From Bretschneidera sinensis (taxonomy: Eukaryota; Streptophyta; Magnoliopsida; Brassicales; Akaniaceae), in the NCBI GenBank assembly GCA_023935145.1, contig CM043703.1, forward strand, positions 25,381,727 through 25,445,726: a DNA stretch of 64,000 nt, in the 5' to 3' direction. Made by a program: the position numbers and the translations under genes. Below are positions 33,985-45,018 of the stretch, one piece after another (position 1 is the stretch's first letter; every line of letters begins with the position of its first letter). The notes under the pieces were generated by a model. It was not told where the DNA came from, searched no databases, and saw only the letters and a program-made list of their open reading frames with translations.

Positions 33985-35914
33985 TCTAAAATGATAAAGA
34001 AACATTTTCCTAAGGTACAAAGAGATTCACAAATTTTAAGTTTAATACATTCTGACTTATGTGAATTAACTGATATGTTAACAAGAGGTGGAAAAAGATA
34101 TTTTATTATTTTTGTGGATGATGCAAGTAGATTTTTATATGTTTACTTATTAAGATCCAAAGATGAAGCTTTTGACATTTTTAAGAAATATATATCAGAC
34201 GTAGAAAATCAACTTGATAGAAATATTAAAATTCTACGTTATAATAGAGGTGGTAAATATTTCTTAAATGATTTTGATCAATTCTGTGAAGAATGTGGCA
34301 TAATACATCAACACATTGCACCTTACACACCACAACATAATGGTTTGGCTAAAAGGAAAAATCATTTTTTAGTTGAAATGGTAAATTGCATGGTAGTTAA
34401 TGCTAAATTACCTTTAAACTTAGGGGGCGAAGCACTTTTTACTGCTTGCCGTATTCATAATAGGATTCCAGGAAAGAAAACTAAATTAAGTCATTATGAA
34501 ATCTAGAAAGGTAGAAAGCATAACTTAAATTATTGTAAAGTGTGGGGGTGTTTAGCATATTGTAGAATTTCATATCCTAAAAGATCAAAATTAGGACCTA
34601 TAGCTACTAAATGTGTATTTGTTGGACATGCTAAAAATAGCAAAGCCTTTAGAATACTTGATTTAGAGTCTAATGTTATTATTGAGTCACAAGATGTAGA
34701 ATTCTTTGAAAATAATTTTTCTACTGATTTTAAGATTACAGAAGAAGAGTCTCAAAAAAGATGAGTCCAATGAAGGACTAAAACCAAAAATTAATAATAG
34801 AAAAACTAATGTTCCTGAAAGGACTGTTGAACCTAGATGAAGTATTAGGGCAAGAAAAGAGAAGACTTTAGATCTTGATTTCATTTCTTCTCAATTGTTG
34901 CTTTTTTTGGTTGAAGGTGACCAAAATAATAATGTGTTGAATAAAATACCTATTGTGTTTAACCTAGAAGAGGATCCTACAACCTTTAAGGAAGCTATGG
35001 CTTCAAGAGATGCTTCTTTTTGGAAATAAGCTATTAATAATGAGATGGATTCTATAATGGGTAACAATACTTGGGTATTGATAAATTTACCCAAAGGATC
35101 AAGACCTATTGGGTGTAAGTGGGTGTTTAGGAAAAAAATATAGTACTGATGGCACTATTCAAACTTTCAAAGCGAGACTAGTAGCCAAAGGTTTTAGACA
35201 AAAAGAAGGGATTGATTATTTTGACACTTATGCACCAGTTGCATGTATTACTTCTATTAGAGTCCTTATAGCTTTAGCATCCATTCATAATTTGTATATT
35301 CATTAAATGGATGTAAAAACTGTTTTCCTAAATGGGGATTAAATGAGGAAGTATATGTGGAACAACCCGTAGGGTTTGTTCTTCCACGCAATGAAAATAA
35401 AGTGTGTAAATTAGTCAAATCTCTTTACGGTCTAAAACAAGCTCTAAAACAATGGCATGAGAAATTTGACTATGTTATTTTATCCTTTGGTTTTAAACAT
35501 AACAGTGCTGATAGATGCATTTACTCTAAATTTACTAAAAACTATGGTGTGATTGTTTGTTTTTATGTTGATGATATATTGATTATTAGTACTAACATGG
35601 AAGGAGTAAATTAAATTAAGAAGTATTTGTCTTCTGTCTTTAAGATGAAAGACTTGGGTGAAACAGATACAATCTTAGGAATTAAAATTAAGAAACATAA
35701 TGGGGGTTATGCTTTAAGTCAATCTCACTATATTGAGAAAGTGATAATTAAGTTTAAAAATCTTAGTTTCAAAGAGTATAATACTCCTTTTGATCTAAGT
35801 ATTAAATTACATAATTATTCAAGTAGAGCAGTGGCACAACTTGAATACGCTAGTGCTATTGTAAGTAATACATCTAAAGAGATGGAGCTCAAACCATTTA
35901 AAATTCAACAATGA
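33985..35914 (+). pseudogene. Copia pol remnant (integrase core and reverse transcriptase)
   Basis: The integrase core (about 33991-34510) has LSLIHSDLCE and IIFVDDASR and then APYTPQHNGLAKRKN. The usual Arg-Ser-Asp-Asn block reads Arg-Tyr-Asn-Arg, losing the catalytic Asp. The reverse transcriptase (about 34990-35650) keeps WVFRKK, LVAKGFRQKEGIDY, SLYGLKQA and an intact FYVDDILI. RNase H breaks off after LEYASAI near 35860. Stops at 34504, 35028 and elsewhere, plus frameshifts, disable it. Confidence 0.88.
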
Positions 35915-36458
35915 TGGTAACCCGACCTAATGCTAGTAGACCACTAGTCCTAGGTTTTAATGGGTAATAACAAGTTACTGTGATTGACTGTTAATATTGT
36001 CATAAAATTGGCCCATAATTGAGAAAGATAATATTGTTCGTTATGTTTTAGAGGATGAGTTAAAACTCTTAATGAAGTTATAAAATACATTCTAGTAATG
36101 GAAACGTAAGAGGAACTTCACTTATATGAACGAAGGAGTGGTACCACTTCTTATAGAGAGTTTTGGTTTGCTCTCTTAAGGTTCATGAAACCAGGATATA
36201 GCACATGGAAATAATAGTACTAAGTGAAAATAAATTCTCATCGAAAAAAAAGAATTGTATGTGTGTGGTGGCTCCGGTCGTATCACATAAGAATATTGGT
36301 TTAATTTAAAGGACACTATTTATTTTGATACGACTTTGAGTTGTTTACATTAATAGAAGTTTTAAATCGAAAGATACCTTCTTTATGCATATAAGACTCA
36401 GATATATTGTGGTAGTATTTAAAAAAAAAAAATTAGTTTTTTCAAACAAGTAGGTGAT

Positions 36459-37509
36459 TGTTGGAAAAATCAGCTCTTAGAGCTGATTTTAGACTATTTT
36501 AAGGTCTTAATATGAGCTAATTAATGGTCATTAAAAAAACCTTTTATTAGGTGCATTAAATTAAACTCAAGTTTGAGATTTAATGGGTATTTATTTTGAT
36601 TCAAACCGAATCTTAATGTATGAGCTTAAAATGAGAATAGAAGGGTTGTTTGAAAACCAAAATTGACTTTGTCCCACATTGATAAGAAAATGAGAAATAA
36701 AATGCTTTATAAGCATTTATTTGGGATTCTTATCTATTTCGGTTAAAAGAAGGGATAAAGGTAAAGGTTCATGGTGCGATACACCGCAATGCACCATGCA
36801 CACGGCACACTTTAAACTTCGTACATGCGCATCGTCGCTGAAGAGCTCTTGCCCCGATACAGCCCGTGTCCATTGTTCAGGTTCGAGTATCTAGATTCTA
36901 GATAGAAACCTATAAGCCCAGGATTTAATCAGAAAGGTGTCTGATTAAATCAAAAGGCATTTGATTAAATCTAAAGGTTTTGATTTAATCAAAGAGGTAT
37001 GATTTAAATCCAAATGTTATGATTTAATCAAAATGGCGTCAGATTAGTCAATTGCCTCTTTAACAGACACGATCTGGACCTTTTTAAATTAAGAGATATG
37101 ATCTAGAGGCTCATATTAAATCTGAAAAAAATCATGTCTTTCTAAATTGGAAAGACATGTTTGTCCAATATTGATTGAAGAGGTGTCTCTACACCTATAA
37201 ATACCCTACCTCCTTCCACATTCATATCACAATTTCATTTCATTCTTCTTCTCTCTTTTTCTATAATAACCCTCTGCCATAATATTTCAATTATTTCGAA
37301 GCAGAATAAAATCTGAAGTTCTTCAAATTTTGTTGTGTGCAAACTTCAACCTAGAGACTTAGTTGTATCCTGGAGGACTATTCGTTTATACCCATAGCAA
37401 ACTTGTTTATTTAAGTGGGGACGAATAGAGCCTTAAAGACAGTGATTAGTTCACGCCTCTAATTCTTGATTCTCATATTCTCTTCCATTTAGAAAAAAAT
37501 ATTACAATA
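36459..37509 (+). repeat. 3' LTR of the nested Copia element
   Basis: 1051 bp, about 40 bp longer than the 5' LTR. One gain is near 36770-36800, where GGTGCGATACACCGCAATGC is present only here. The terminal CA has become TA. Confidence 0.88.
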
Positions 37510-38187
37510 ACCATCACCATAATGTGTAAGATAATTATTCTGTTGGTAAAGATTTAGAGCTCTTGTTTAGGCCACCTGAATTAATAGCCAATGAAAATCA
37601 TCATTCTCGTTCACTATAGTGTCATGTATTGATTTTTTAATGGTAAACGATAATTCATTAGTCTAACTTCCACTTATATCGTCAACATATTACAAATATT
37701 TGGCTACTAGAGTGTTCTGCTAGCACTGCTTGATCTATTCTGAACACAGTTTATTTATGTTTAAGAATAGTTAAGTGACCACCTAGCTTATTGCAGGTTC
37801 TACGTAAATGAAGTGCCTATCAGGGTTTACAAGAACAATGAGGTGAATAATATCCTATTCCCAAAATTACAGTCAATGGGAGTTTTCTCTACATTATGGT
37901 AAGCCGATGACTGGGCTACAAGAGGGGGGCTAGAGAAAATTGATTGGAGTAAAGCACCCTTTTATGCTTATTACAAGGACTTTGACATTGAAGGTTGTCC
38001 AGTTCCAGGACCAGCTAATTGTGCCCTAAATCCTAGCAATTGGTGGGAGGGAACTAATTATCAGGCCCTAAATGCTGTTAGAGCTAGAAGATACAGGTGG
38101 GTTTGTATCAACCACATGATCTATGATTACTGTAACGACAAATCCCGGTACCCGGTAACTCCACCGGAGTGTATGGCCGGCATCTAA

Positions 38188-38297
38188 TTAACTAAAGACC
38201 TTCAAACCAAAAAACTTTTGATATATAAGTATATATACATTGATATATTGTATCATATACTTAAGTACGTACATGCCCTTGCACATTACTTCAACTG

Positions 38298-38344
<47 letters not shown>

Positions 38345-39197
38345 GTCAATTATTTTGAACAAAATTATTTTAAATATTTATTAAAATATCAGTAAAATAA
38401 GGATTTTTTAGGTATTTTAAAAAAATTATCTCCTTCAGTCCAACAAACACTTTTCACTATAGCAACACCCATGCATGACTGACAACATGTGCAATGGATT
38501 TCGACAAAATCACGCCACCATAGTTTGATAATTCGATAAATCTTGTGATTTCCAACTTGATAGCGGCATCAGTTTCTAGTAATACTCGTCCTAAAGAGAA
38601 GATCTAAGTCAAGCCTCCTCCATTTACACGGACGACGCACGAGGGTTGCCCGGCGGGTGGATGGCGGTAAAACCAGTGTAGAAATGTAAATTATTGGACT
38701 TTAAGTTGCATTTAAGTCCTTACCAAATAAGGCGGATATCCCAAGGTAAATAACAATAACATGGGGTAGATTAATTAACTTTGATTTAATACAGGGCGGG
38801 GATCAAGTAACTTAATCTTAGTTATATCTATACTTACTATAAATAAAACAATAACTCTCATTTGGTGTCCACTTCTCAAAATGCCTCATAAATCCCTACT
38901 TAAATACATAAGGCAAATATTTAAATAAGGTTATATATGTAACTCAATTGACTCTAACTCCTTACATCTTTCTCCAATGTTTTTCTCTCACACTTAACTG
39001 CTACACTTTCCTTATCTCTCTTATCTTCAACCCATGTTGATTTTCTCTATTTCTCTTTATCTTATCCACGTTTTCAATTATTATTTTTTTTTTTTAGTGA
39101 TTCTAACCGGATTGTTCTTCTCTTGGGATTTCTTTGCAGATTTGGTTTTCTAATGAAGAACATGTGACCATTATGCTTAACGTGCTTAATAAGTATC
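38188..39197. other. XTH pseudogene 3' flank and intergenic DNA
   Basis: The first ~115 bp match the 3' UTR of the functional XTH, then a TA run (38305-38342) follows. The rest is AT-rich with no gene that I can support. Confidence 0.5.
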
Positions 39198-39754
39198 TGA
39201 TGCAGCCAATAAAGTTACCTTCCAGTTATCTGATGACACGTGGAGTGATACTCCTCTTATGACCGAATGACACGTGGCCACGAACATAAGCCACCTCCCA
39301 GTAGTCTGTTGACACACGAGACAATTCCCCTCCAGTAACCAGACGACACGTGGACGAGCAGTTAACGTAACAATCGTCACTCACGGACTCCCCATGCAGA
39401 AGTGTAAGCATAATTATGGGGATTAAGCTGTCTCTGAACATGCGACAAAGGCCCTCCGCCAGAGAACCGAGATCTTAGGGATCACACTATTCCGGACATG
39501 TGACAGGCTTACCTCATGAACACTATAAAAAGCCTAAGGTATGTGAATTCAGGATCATCTTCAATCTCAAGCTCGTTACTAAAATACTTATATCCCAACT
39601 CTTTCTTCTCAATATCTTTTCCTAACAAAGGCATCAGAGAGTCTTCGGAGGCACCACCCCCTTCCTCTGGTGACTCTTTAGTTTACCCATCGTTATTCAT
39701 GTAGGACGTCGGATATGGAACTTCTAGCTCAACAGCAGATTTTAGGCATCAACA
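39198..39754 (+). repeat. 5' LTR of the Tat-type element
   Basis: 557 bp. Upstream of the TATA box (CTATAAAA at 39532-39539) lie repeated units combining CCAAT or CCAGT with ACACGTGG; three ACACGTGG (G-box) copies are intact, near 39237, 39271 and 39349. The 3' LTR keeps two of them, the third having become CATATG. Confidence 0.9.
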
Positions 39755-39778
39755 GATTAGCGTCGTCCATGGGAACAA
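39755..39778 (+). other. Primer-binding-like site of the Tat-type element
   Basis: GATTAGCGTCGTCCATGGGA directly follows the LTR. The inverted relative has GGCGTCATCCGTGGGAA at the same place. I do not assign the tRNA. Confidence 0.5.
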
Positions 39779-39827
39779 CCAATCCCTCGTTAAACAGTAA
39801 AAGTGAAGAAGCCTAAATAACTCATCT

Positions 39828-41290
39828 GTTGCCCTGCCACCTAGAAATGACATAAAAAATACTAGCAAGGGAGTCGTCAGGGCCAGCTTTGCACCCATAC
39901 AAAGCAATACCCACAGCCAACAGTCCAGTTCAAGGTTCCCTGCGATATTCAAACACATGACCGCTGGTTTAGACCGACGGGCTCCCCCAAGAGAACAACA
40001 CCCTCGTCACTCAAGGACTAATTCCCCTGATCTCGTAGGGCCGGCCTGGAGCATCCCATTGTTTCGATAACTCAAGCCCAATTCTAAGAGCTCTCCCGAT
40101 TGGTAACCGACCTAGTCGCCGAGGTTTGGAATGGAAGCCAACAACCTTCACCTTCGCCTTTTCACCACACTCCTAAGCATACTAACCTTTTTGGGGATGA
40201 ACTCCTTATCGACAGTCATTCTACCGCTAAGCCTTCACCACCCCGCACCAGTCGGTCTAGAGAAAACTCCTATTCTAAAAGCAACCTCAACTTAGACAAG
40301 CGGATCAAAGAGATAGAGGAAAAAATCAATGAAGCCTTTAAGTCCTGAAGTTAAAGCATCCTGGATGAACTCAACGTTCAGGACTCTTCGTTCACACAGA
40401 AGATCCTCAAGGCACCACTTCCGTCGAGTTTTAGAATGCCATAAATCAAATCTTATGACAGTTCGATGGATCCCCTAGACCACCTACAGCATTATAAGAT
40501 AACCATGATGTTGCATCGACATTCCGATTTAGTCATGTGCTGAGCCTTTCCCTTGACACTCGAGAAAGCCACCGGTACGTCATATTCATACTTAAAGCCA
40601 AGAAGCATTGGCACTTTCGGAGAACTCAGCTACACCTTTGCTTCCCATTTTCTCAGTAGCAAGGGACCTAAAAGGACTTCGGAAAGCCTATTCAACATCA
40701 TCCAGCACCGAGGGAAAAAGCTTCGAGCCTACATATCAAGGTTTAACTCCGTCGTTTAGGAGATCCTTGATCTTGATCCCAACATTCAGATGCTGGCATT
40801 AAAAAACCGACTAAGATCCGAGATCTTCAACTCCAAGCTCTCTACAGAACAAGTTCTTGGCTCGAGCCGAGAAGTACATGCTAGCAGAAAATGACCAAGC
40901 CTTTCGGAGAGAGAGGGAAAGGGAGACAGAAAAAAAGAGGAAAGACGTTGACCCTAACAGTGGGGCGGTAAAAAAACCCCATCGTGAGGGTAAGTATAAG
41001 GCCTCCGCCTTCTTTGAGAGCTTCACCCCTCTCAATGCATTTAGGACCAACATCTTGATGCAACTCCAGGACAGGTCAATCCTCCAGTGGCTCCTAAAAC
41101 CATAGCATCTCAACGAAGACTATAGCAAGTAGTGCCGGTTCCATAAGAACCATAGGCACAACACCGAGGAGTGCCACACTTTAAAGCAACAGATTGAGGC
41201 TCTTATCAATTGAGGACACCTAAAAGAGTTTATTAGATCACGACAAGGGAAAATGTCCGATCAACCCAGGAGAAGTCCCAAACATCTGTC
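39828..41290 (+). pseudogene. Tat-type gag
   Basis: The frame aligned to the relative at 31462 begins with CTG where that copy has ATG, so the start codon is lost (about 39828). Blocks follow in the same order: SNLNLDKRIKEIEEKINEA (about 40275), ARAEKYMLAENDQAFRRE (about 40860) and RTNILMQLQDRSILQW (about 41040). Several stops and frameshifts break it. Gag would form the RNA-packaging particle. Confidence 0.87.
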
Positions 41291-41299
41291 CTATCCGGA

Positions 41300-44200
41300 T
41301 CGAGAAAATCAAGCCCTCGGAAAAAATTCCAATCACTATAGGAACGGTTCTGCAAACAACTATTGTGCAAACCACCTTCCTAGTAGTCAAGCAGCCATCA
41401 TCGTACAATATGATCTTCGATAGACCCACCCTTAACAACTAAAAGTCGTTATCTCCACCTACCATTTGAAGATGAAGTTCCCCACCGATGACAGGGTAGG
41501 TGAAGTCAAGGGAAACAAACAGATCTCTCGGTCCTGCTATTTGAGTGCTGTGAGGGATGGGAAAATGACAGAAACCTTACCCTTCGAAGTGGAAGACTTT
41601 AGAGACGAAATAAAAACCCCTAAAGGCTGACCCGTAGAAGAGCTAACTGTTGTCCCCCTCAGTAAAAATCTTTTCTGGATAGTCCAAATAGGCTTCGACC
41701 TCCCTGATAACCTCAAAGATTCCCTCATTTCCTTCATTCGGAAGAATTAGGACTTGTTCGCTTGGTCAGCATTAGATATGCCTGGGATTAACTCCAAGGT
41801 CATCGTACACCAGCTAAACATAGACCTGAGTCACAAACCGATCATTTAGAAGAAGAGATCATTCGCCTTAGCCTCTATCAAATCCGAGGTAGACAAGTTG
41901 TTTGAGGCCAACTTTATCCGGGAGGTGGATTACTCCGATTAGGTATCCAATGTAGTGATGGTTCAGAAGCCTAATGGCAAGTGACAGATCTGCATCAACT
42001 TCATTGACCTAAACAAAGCTTACCCGAAGGATAGCTTTCCTTTGCCACGAATCGATCAGCTAGTTGATGCCTCTTTAGGGCACAAGCTCTTAACTTTCAT
42101 AGACACATATTCTGGTTACAATTAGATCCTCTTGAACGAGCCCGACCTGGAAAAGATGGCTTTCATTACGAGCCAAAGACTATATTGTTACAAGGTTATG
42201 CCATTTGGACTTAAAAACATAAGGGTAACTTACTAGAGGTTAGTGAACAAGATCTTCCATAGACAGATCGAGAGGAGCATAGAAGTCTATGTAGATAACA
42301 TGTTGGTTAAGAGTGTCAAGGCCAAAGGCCACAACTCTAACTTGGAGGAGGTGTTTGAGGTGCTACGTCAAACTGTACATTTTGAGTCACTGGAGGGAAA
42401 TTCCTTGGCTTTATGGTCACCCAAAGAGGGATAGAAACCAACTTAGAGAAAATCGAAGCTATCTTCAGCATGATCCCCCAGAACGATAAAGGAAATGTAA
42501 CAAATGACCGGGCACGTGGAGGTACTTAGCTACTTTATGTCAAAATCTGCAAAAAAATGCCTCCCATTATTTAGAGCCATCAAGGAGGCGCAAGGCTTCG
42601 TCTGGACAGAAGACTGTCAACAAGTATTTGAAGAGCTAAAGAAATATATGGGCTCTCCCCCAATTCTGACTAAGCCTATCATGGGCGGGGAACTTCTCTT
42701 GTACCTGTCGGTCGAGCAAGAAGTAGTAGCCTCTGTTCTAGTTTGGGAGAAAGTGGGTGTTCAGAAACTTGTCTACTATGTCAGTAAAATCCTCAATGAC
42801 ATAAAAGCAAGGTACTACCGAATAGAAAAGATAGTATATGTCATTTTAATCACAGCATGGAAGCTCCGACCGTATTTCCAATCGCACACTATCATTTTCT
42901 TAATAGATTAACCACTAAGACAAGTGTTGCACAAGCCGGATGTCTCTAGGAGGATGGTCAAATGGTCCATAGAACTTGGGGACTTCGACATTTGATAGCA
43001 CCCCCGAAATTCCATCAAAGCTCAGGTCCTCGTAGACTTTATTGTAGAGACAACACTTTCGGGGAGTCTGGACAAACTTTGGAACCTGAAGTAGCCGAGA
43101 AAATTCCATGGTGGACCCTCCATGTTGACGATTCCTCCAACAGTATCGAAAGCAAAGCTGGGCTCATCTTATACAGCCTGGATGGCTTTGCCATGGAGTA
43201 CGCTCTAAAGTTCAAGTTTAGAACTTCCAACAATGAAGCAGAGTACGAGGCATTGCTCGCCGGAATGAAGCTAGCAAAAGCTATGGGCATCGGGACCCTG
43301 GATGCATACAGCAACTCATAACTGGTAGTGAATCAAATGATTGAAGAGTTCGAATCCTGATGGGAGAAGATTCCTCGTTACCTTGGAAAAGCTAAAGAGC
43401 TCGCTGCCAGATTTAAAATGTTTCAGATAACCCAGGTTCCATGGACAGAGAACTCAAAGGTAGATGTTTAGGCTCTGCTTGCTTCGTCTTGACAATCCGA
43501 GCTGACCTAAGTAACGTTTCTTAAGATCCTCACCACCCTGAGCATTGATGAAGTCCTTGTGCTCCTAGTGGACGAATAAGGAACATGGGTAGATTCAATC
43601 CTCTGGTATTTGCGAGACGGTCAGCTCCCCGAGCAAAAAAACTAAGCTAGGAAGCTCATCTCCCGGGCATCCCGATAGACAGTCATTGATAAACAGCTGT
43701 ATAAAAGAGGCCTTACAGAAGCTAATTACGCTCTTCGGGAGGTCCACGAAGAGGTATGCGAGAATCACCCCCAAAGCTGGGCTTTGACCTTCAAAGTACT
43801 CTGCTAGGGGCATTACTGGCCCAAAAAGCAGGAAGATGCCATGGAATTAGTCAAGAAATGCAAAAATTGCCAACAGCACTCCCTCGTGCCCCACTGATTA
43901 GAAAACCCTCTTACCTCAATCATGAGCCCCCTTCCCTTTGCTATATGGGGAATGAATCTACTTGGTCCCTTCACCGGGGCATCCAGTCAAACAAAACATC
44001 TAATCGTAGTGATAAACTACTTCACTTAGTGGGTAGAGTAGGAGCCATTGGCCAGCATAACGGATCACTAGGCCCAAAGTTTTGTCTCGAAGTCCATCGT
44101 ATACCAGTTTGGTATACCGTGAATATTAGTCACTGATAACGGTAAATAGTTTGACAGTTCCCGATTCAAAACATTTTGCGAAGAGCTCTGCATCGAGCAT

Positions 44201-44789
44201 CAATTCTTGTTCGTTGGATATCCACAAGCCAACAAGCAAGTCGAAGTAACCAATTGGACACTTCTGCAAGGCATCAAGAGAAGGCTTGACAAAGCTGACA
44301 AGCAGTGGATCGACCACCTTCCGAATGTACTTTGGGTTTATCGAACCACCGCTCGAACACCAATGAAAGAAACCTCTTTCTTCATGGCGTACAGTTCTGA
44401 AGCAGTAATCCCTTTAGAAGTAAGTGTGTCGTCGTTACGAGTACAAAACTTTGAGCAAGCTAACAATGAAGAAGCCCTATAGATGAATTCTAATCTTATC
44501 GATGAAGCTCGGGATAAAGCCCAAATTCAATTAGCCTCTTACCAGCAAAGAGCCACTAGGTACTAAAACTCTCGAGTCTGAAGTAGAAGCTTTAAGTTAC
44601 ATGACCTTATTCTGTGAAAAAAATGAAGTATCTCTTCCTTAAGAAACATAGAATCTTGTTCTGAATTGGGAAGGCCCGTATTGCATCAGCAGAGTATGGC
44701 GAGGCGGGACTTTCGAGCTCAAAGAGTTAGGCAGCAAACCCATCCCCCGCACTTGGAATGCGGTGAATCTCCCCAAATTCTACCAGTAA
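41300..44789 (+). pseudogene. Tat-type pol (protease, RT, RNase H, integrase)
   Basis: Protease traces lie near 41300-41740, then reverse transcriptase (about 41840-42440) with PLPRIDQLVDA, VMPFGLKN and YVDNMLVKS. The last should be YVDD, so one catalytic Asp is lost. The RNase H connection (42500-42910) and RNase H (43100-43480, LHVDDSSN and NNEAEYEALLAGM) follow. Integrase (about 43600-44500) shows CKNC, VTDNG and TPMKETSFFMAY. The frame ends NLPKFYQ with TAA at 44787-44789. Many in-frame stops are TAG at ancestral CAG or TGG codons. Confidence 0.9.
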
Positions 44790-45018
44790 TATGCCCCTGA
44801 GTGTAACTCATAGAGCATCTCGGTTGTTAATAAAGATTGTAATACCAAAACCCAAATGAAATTGAAACTAAAAGAACAGCAAAGTTAAAAAAAAAAAAAA
44901 AAAACCAGGGATTTCATTAAGATTATGTGATTACATAGGGTGCTATCGGCCCTAGTTTATAAGAAGAGAAAAGAAAACTATAAGAAAAGGAAAAAAACTA
45001 CAAATAAAGATAAAGTCC

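Larger units (their letters stand above)
32790..37509 (+). mobile_element. Defective Copia retrotransposon nested in XTH pseudo-exon 3
   Basis: Two LTRs (32790-33801 and 36459-37509) open TGTTGGAAAAATCAG and end ACAACA or ACAATA. The flanking target duplication is ACCAT (32785-32789 and 37510-37514). The exon reads through once the element and one ACCAT are removed, which proves insertion. The internal part is only about 2.7 kb. gag, protease and the GAG-pre-integrase part are missing, and a usual methionine-tRNA primer site is not visible after the 5' LTR. Confidence 0.93.
32182..38187 (+). pseudogene. XTH pseudogene 2, split by a Copia retrotransposon
   Basis: Parts of exons 2, 3 and 4 can be followed: 32182-32252, 32435-32554 plus 32733-32789 plus 37510-37525, and 37797-38187. 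Exon 1 and the promoter are missing. Lesions: one base lost early in exon 2 shifts the frame. A TA run replaces the end of exon 2. A stop at 32465-32467 replaces the catalytic nucleophile Glu. A ~178-bp insert interrupts exon 3, a 4.7-kb Copia element interrupts it again, and a stop lies at 37900-37902 in exon 4. The C-terminal Cys and Trp-rich blocks are still readable and the end TAA is kept. It derives from the functional gene at 20864 by local duplication. Confidence 0.93.
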
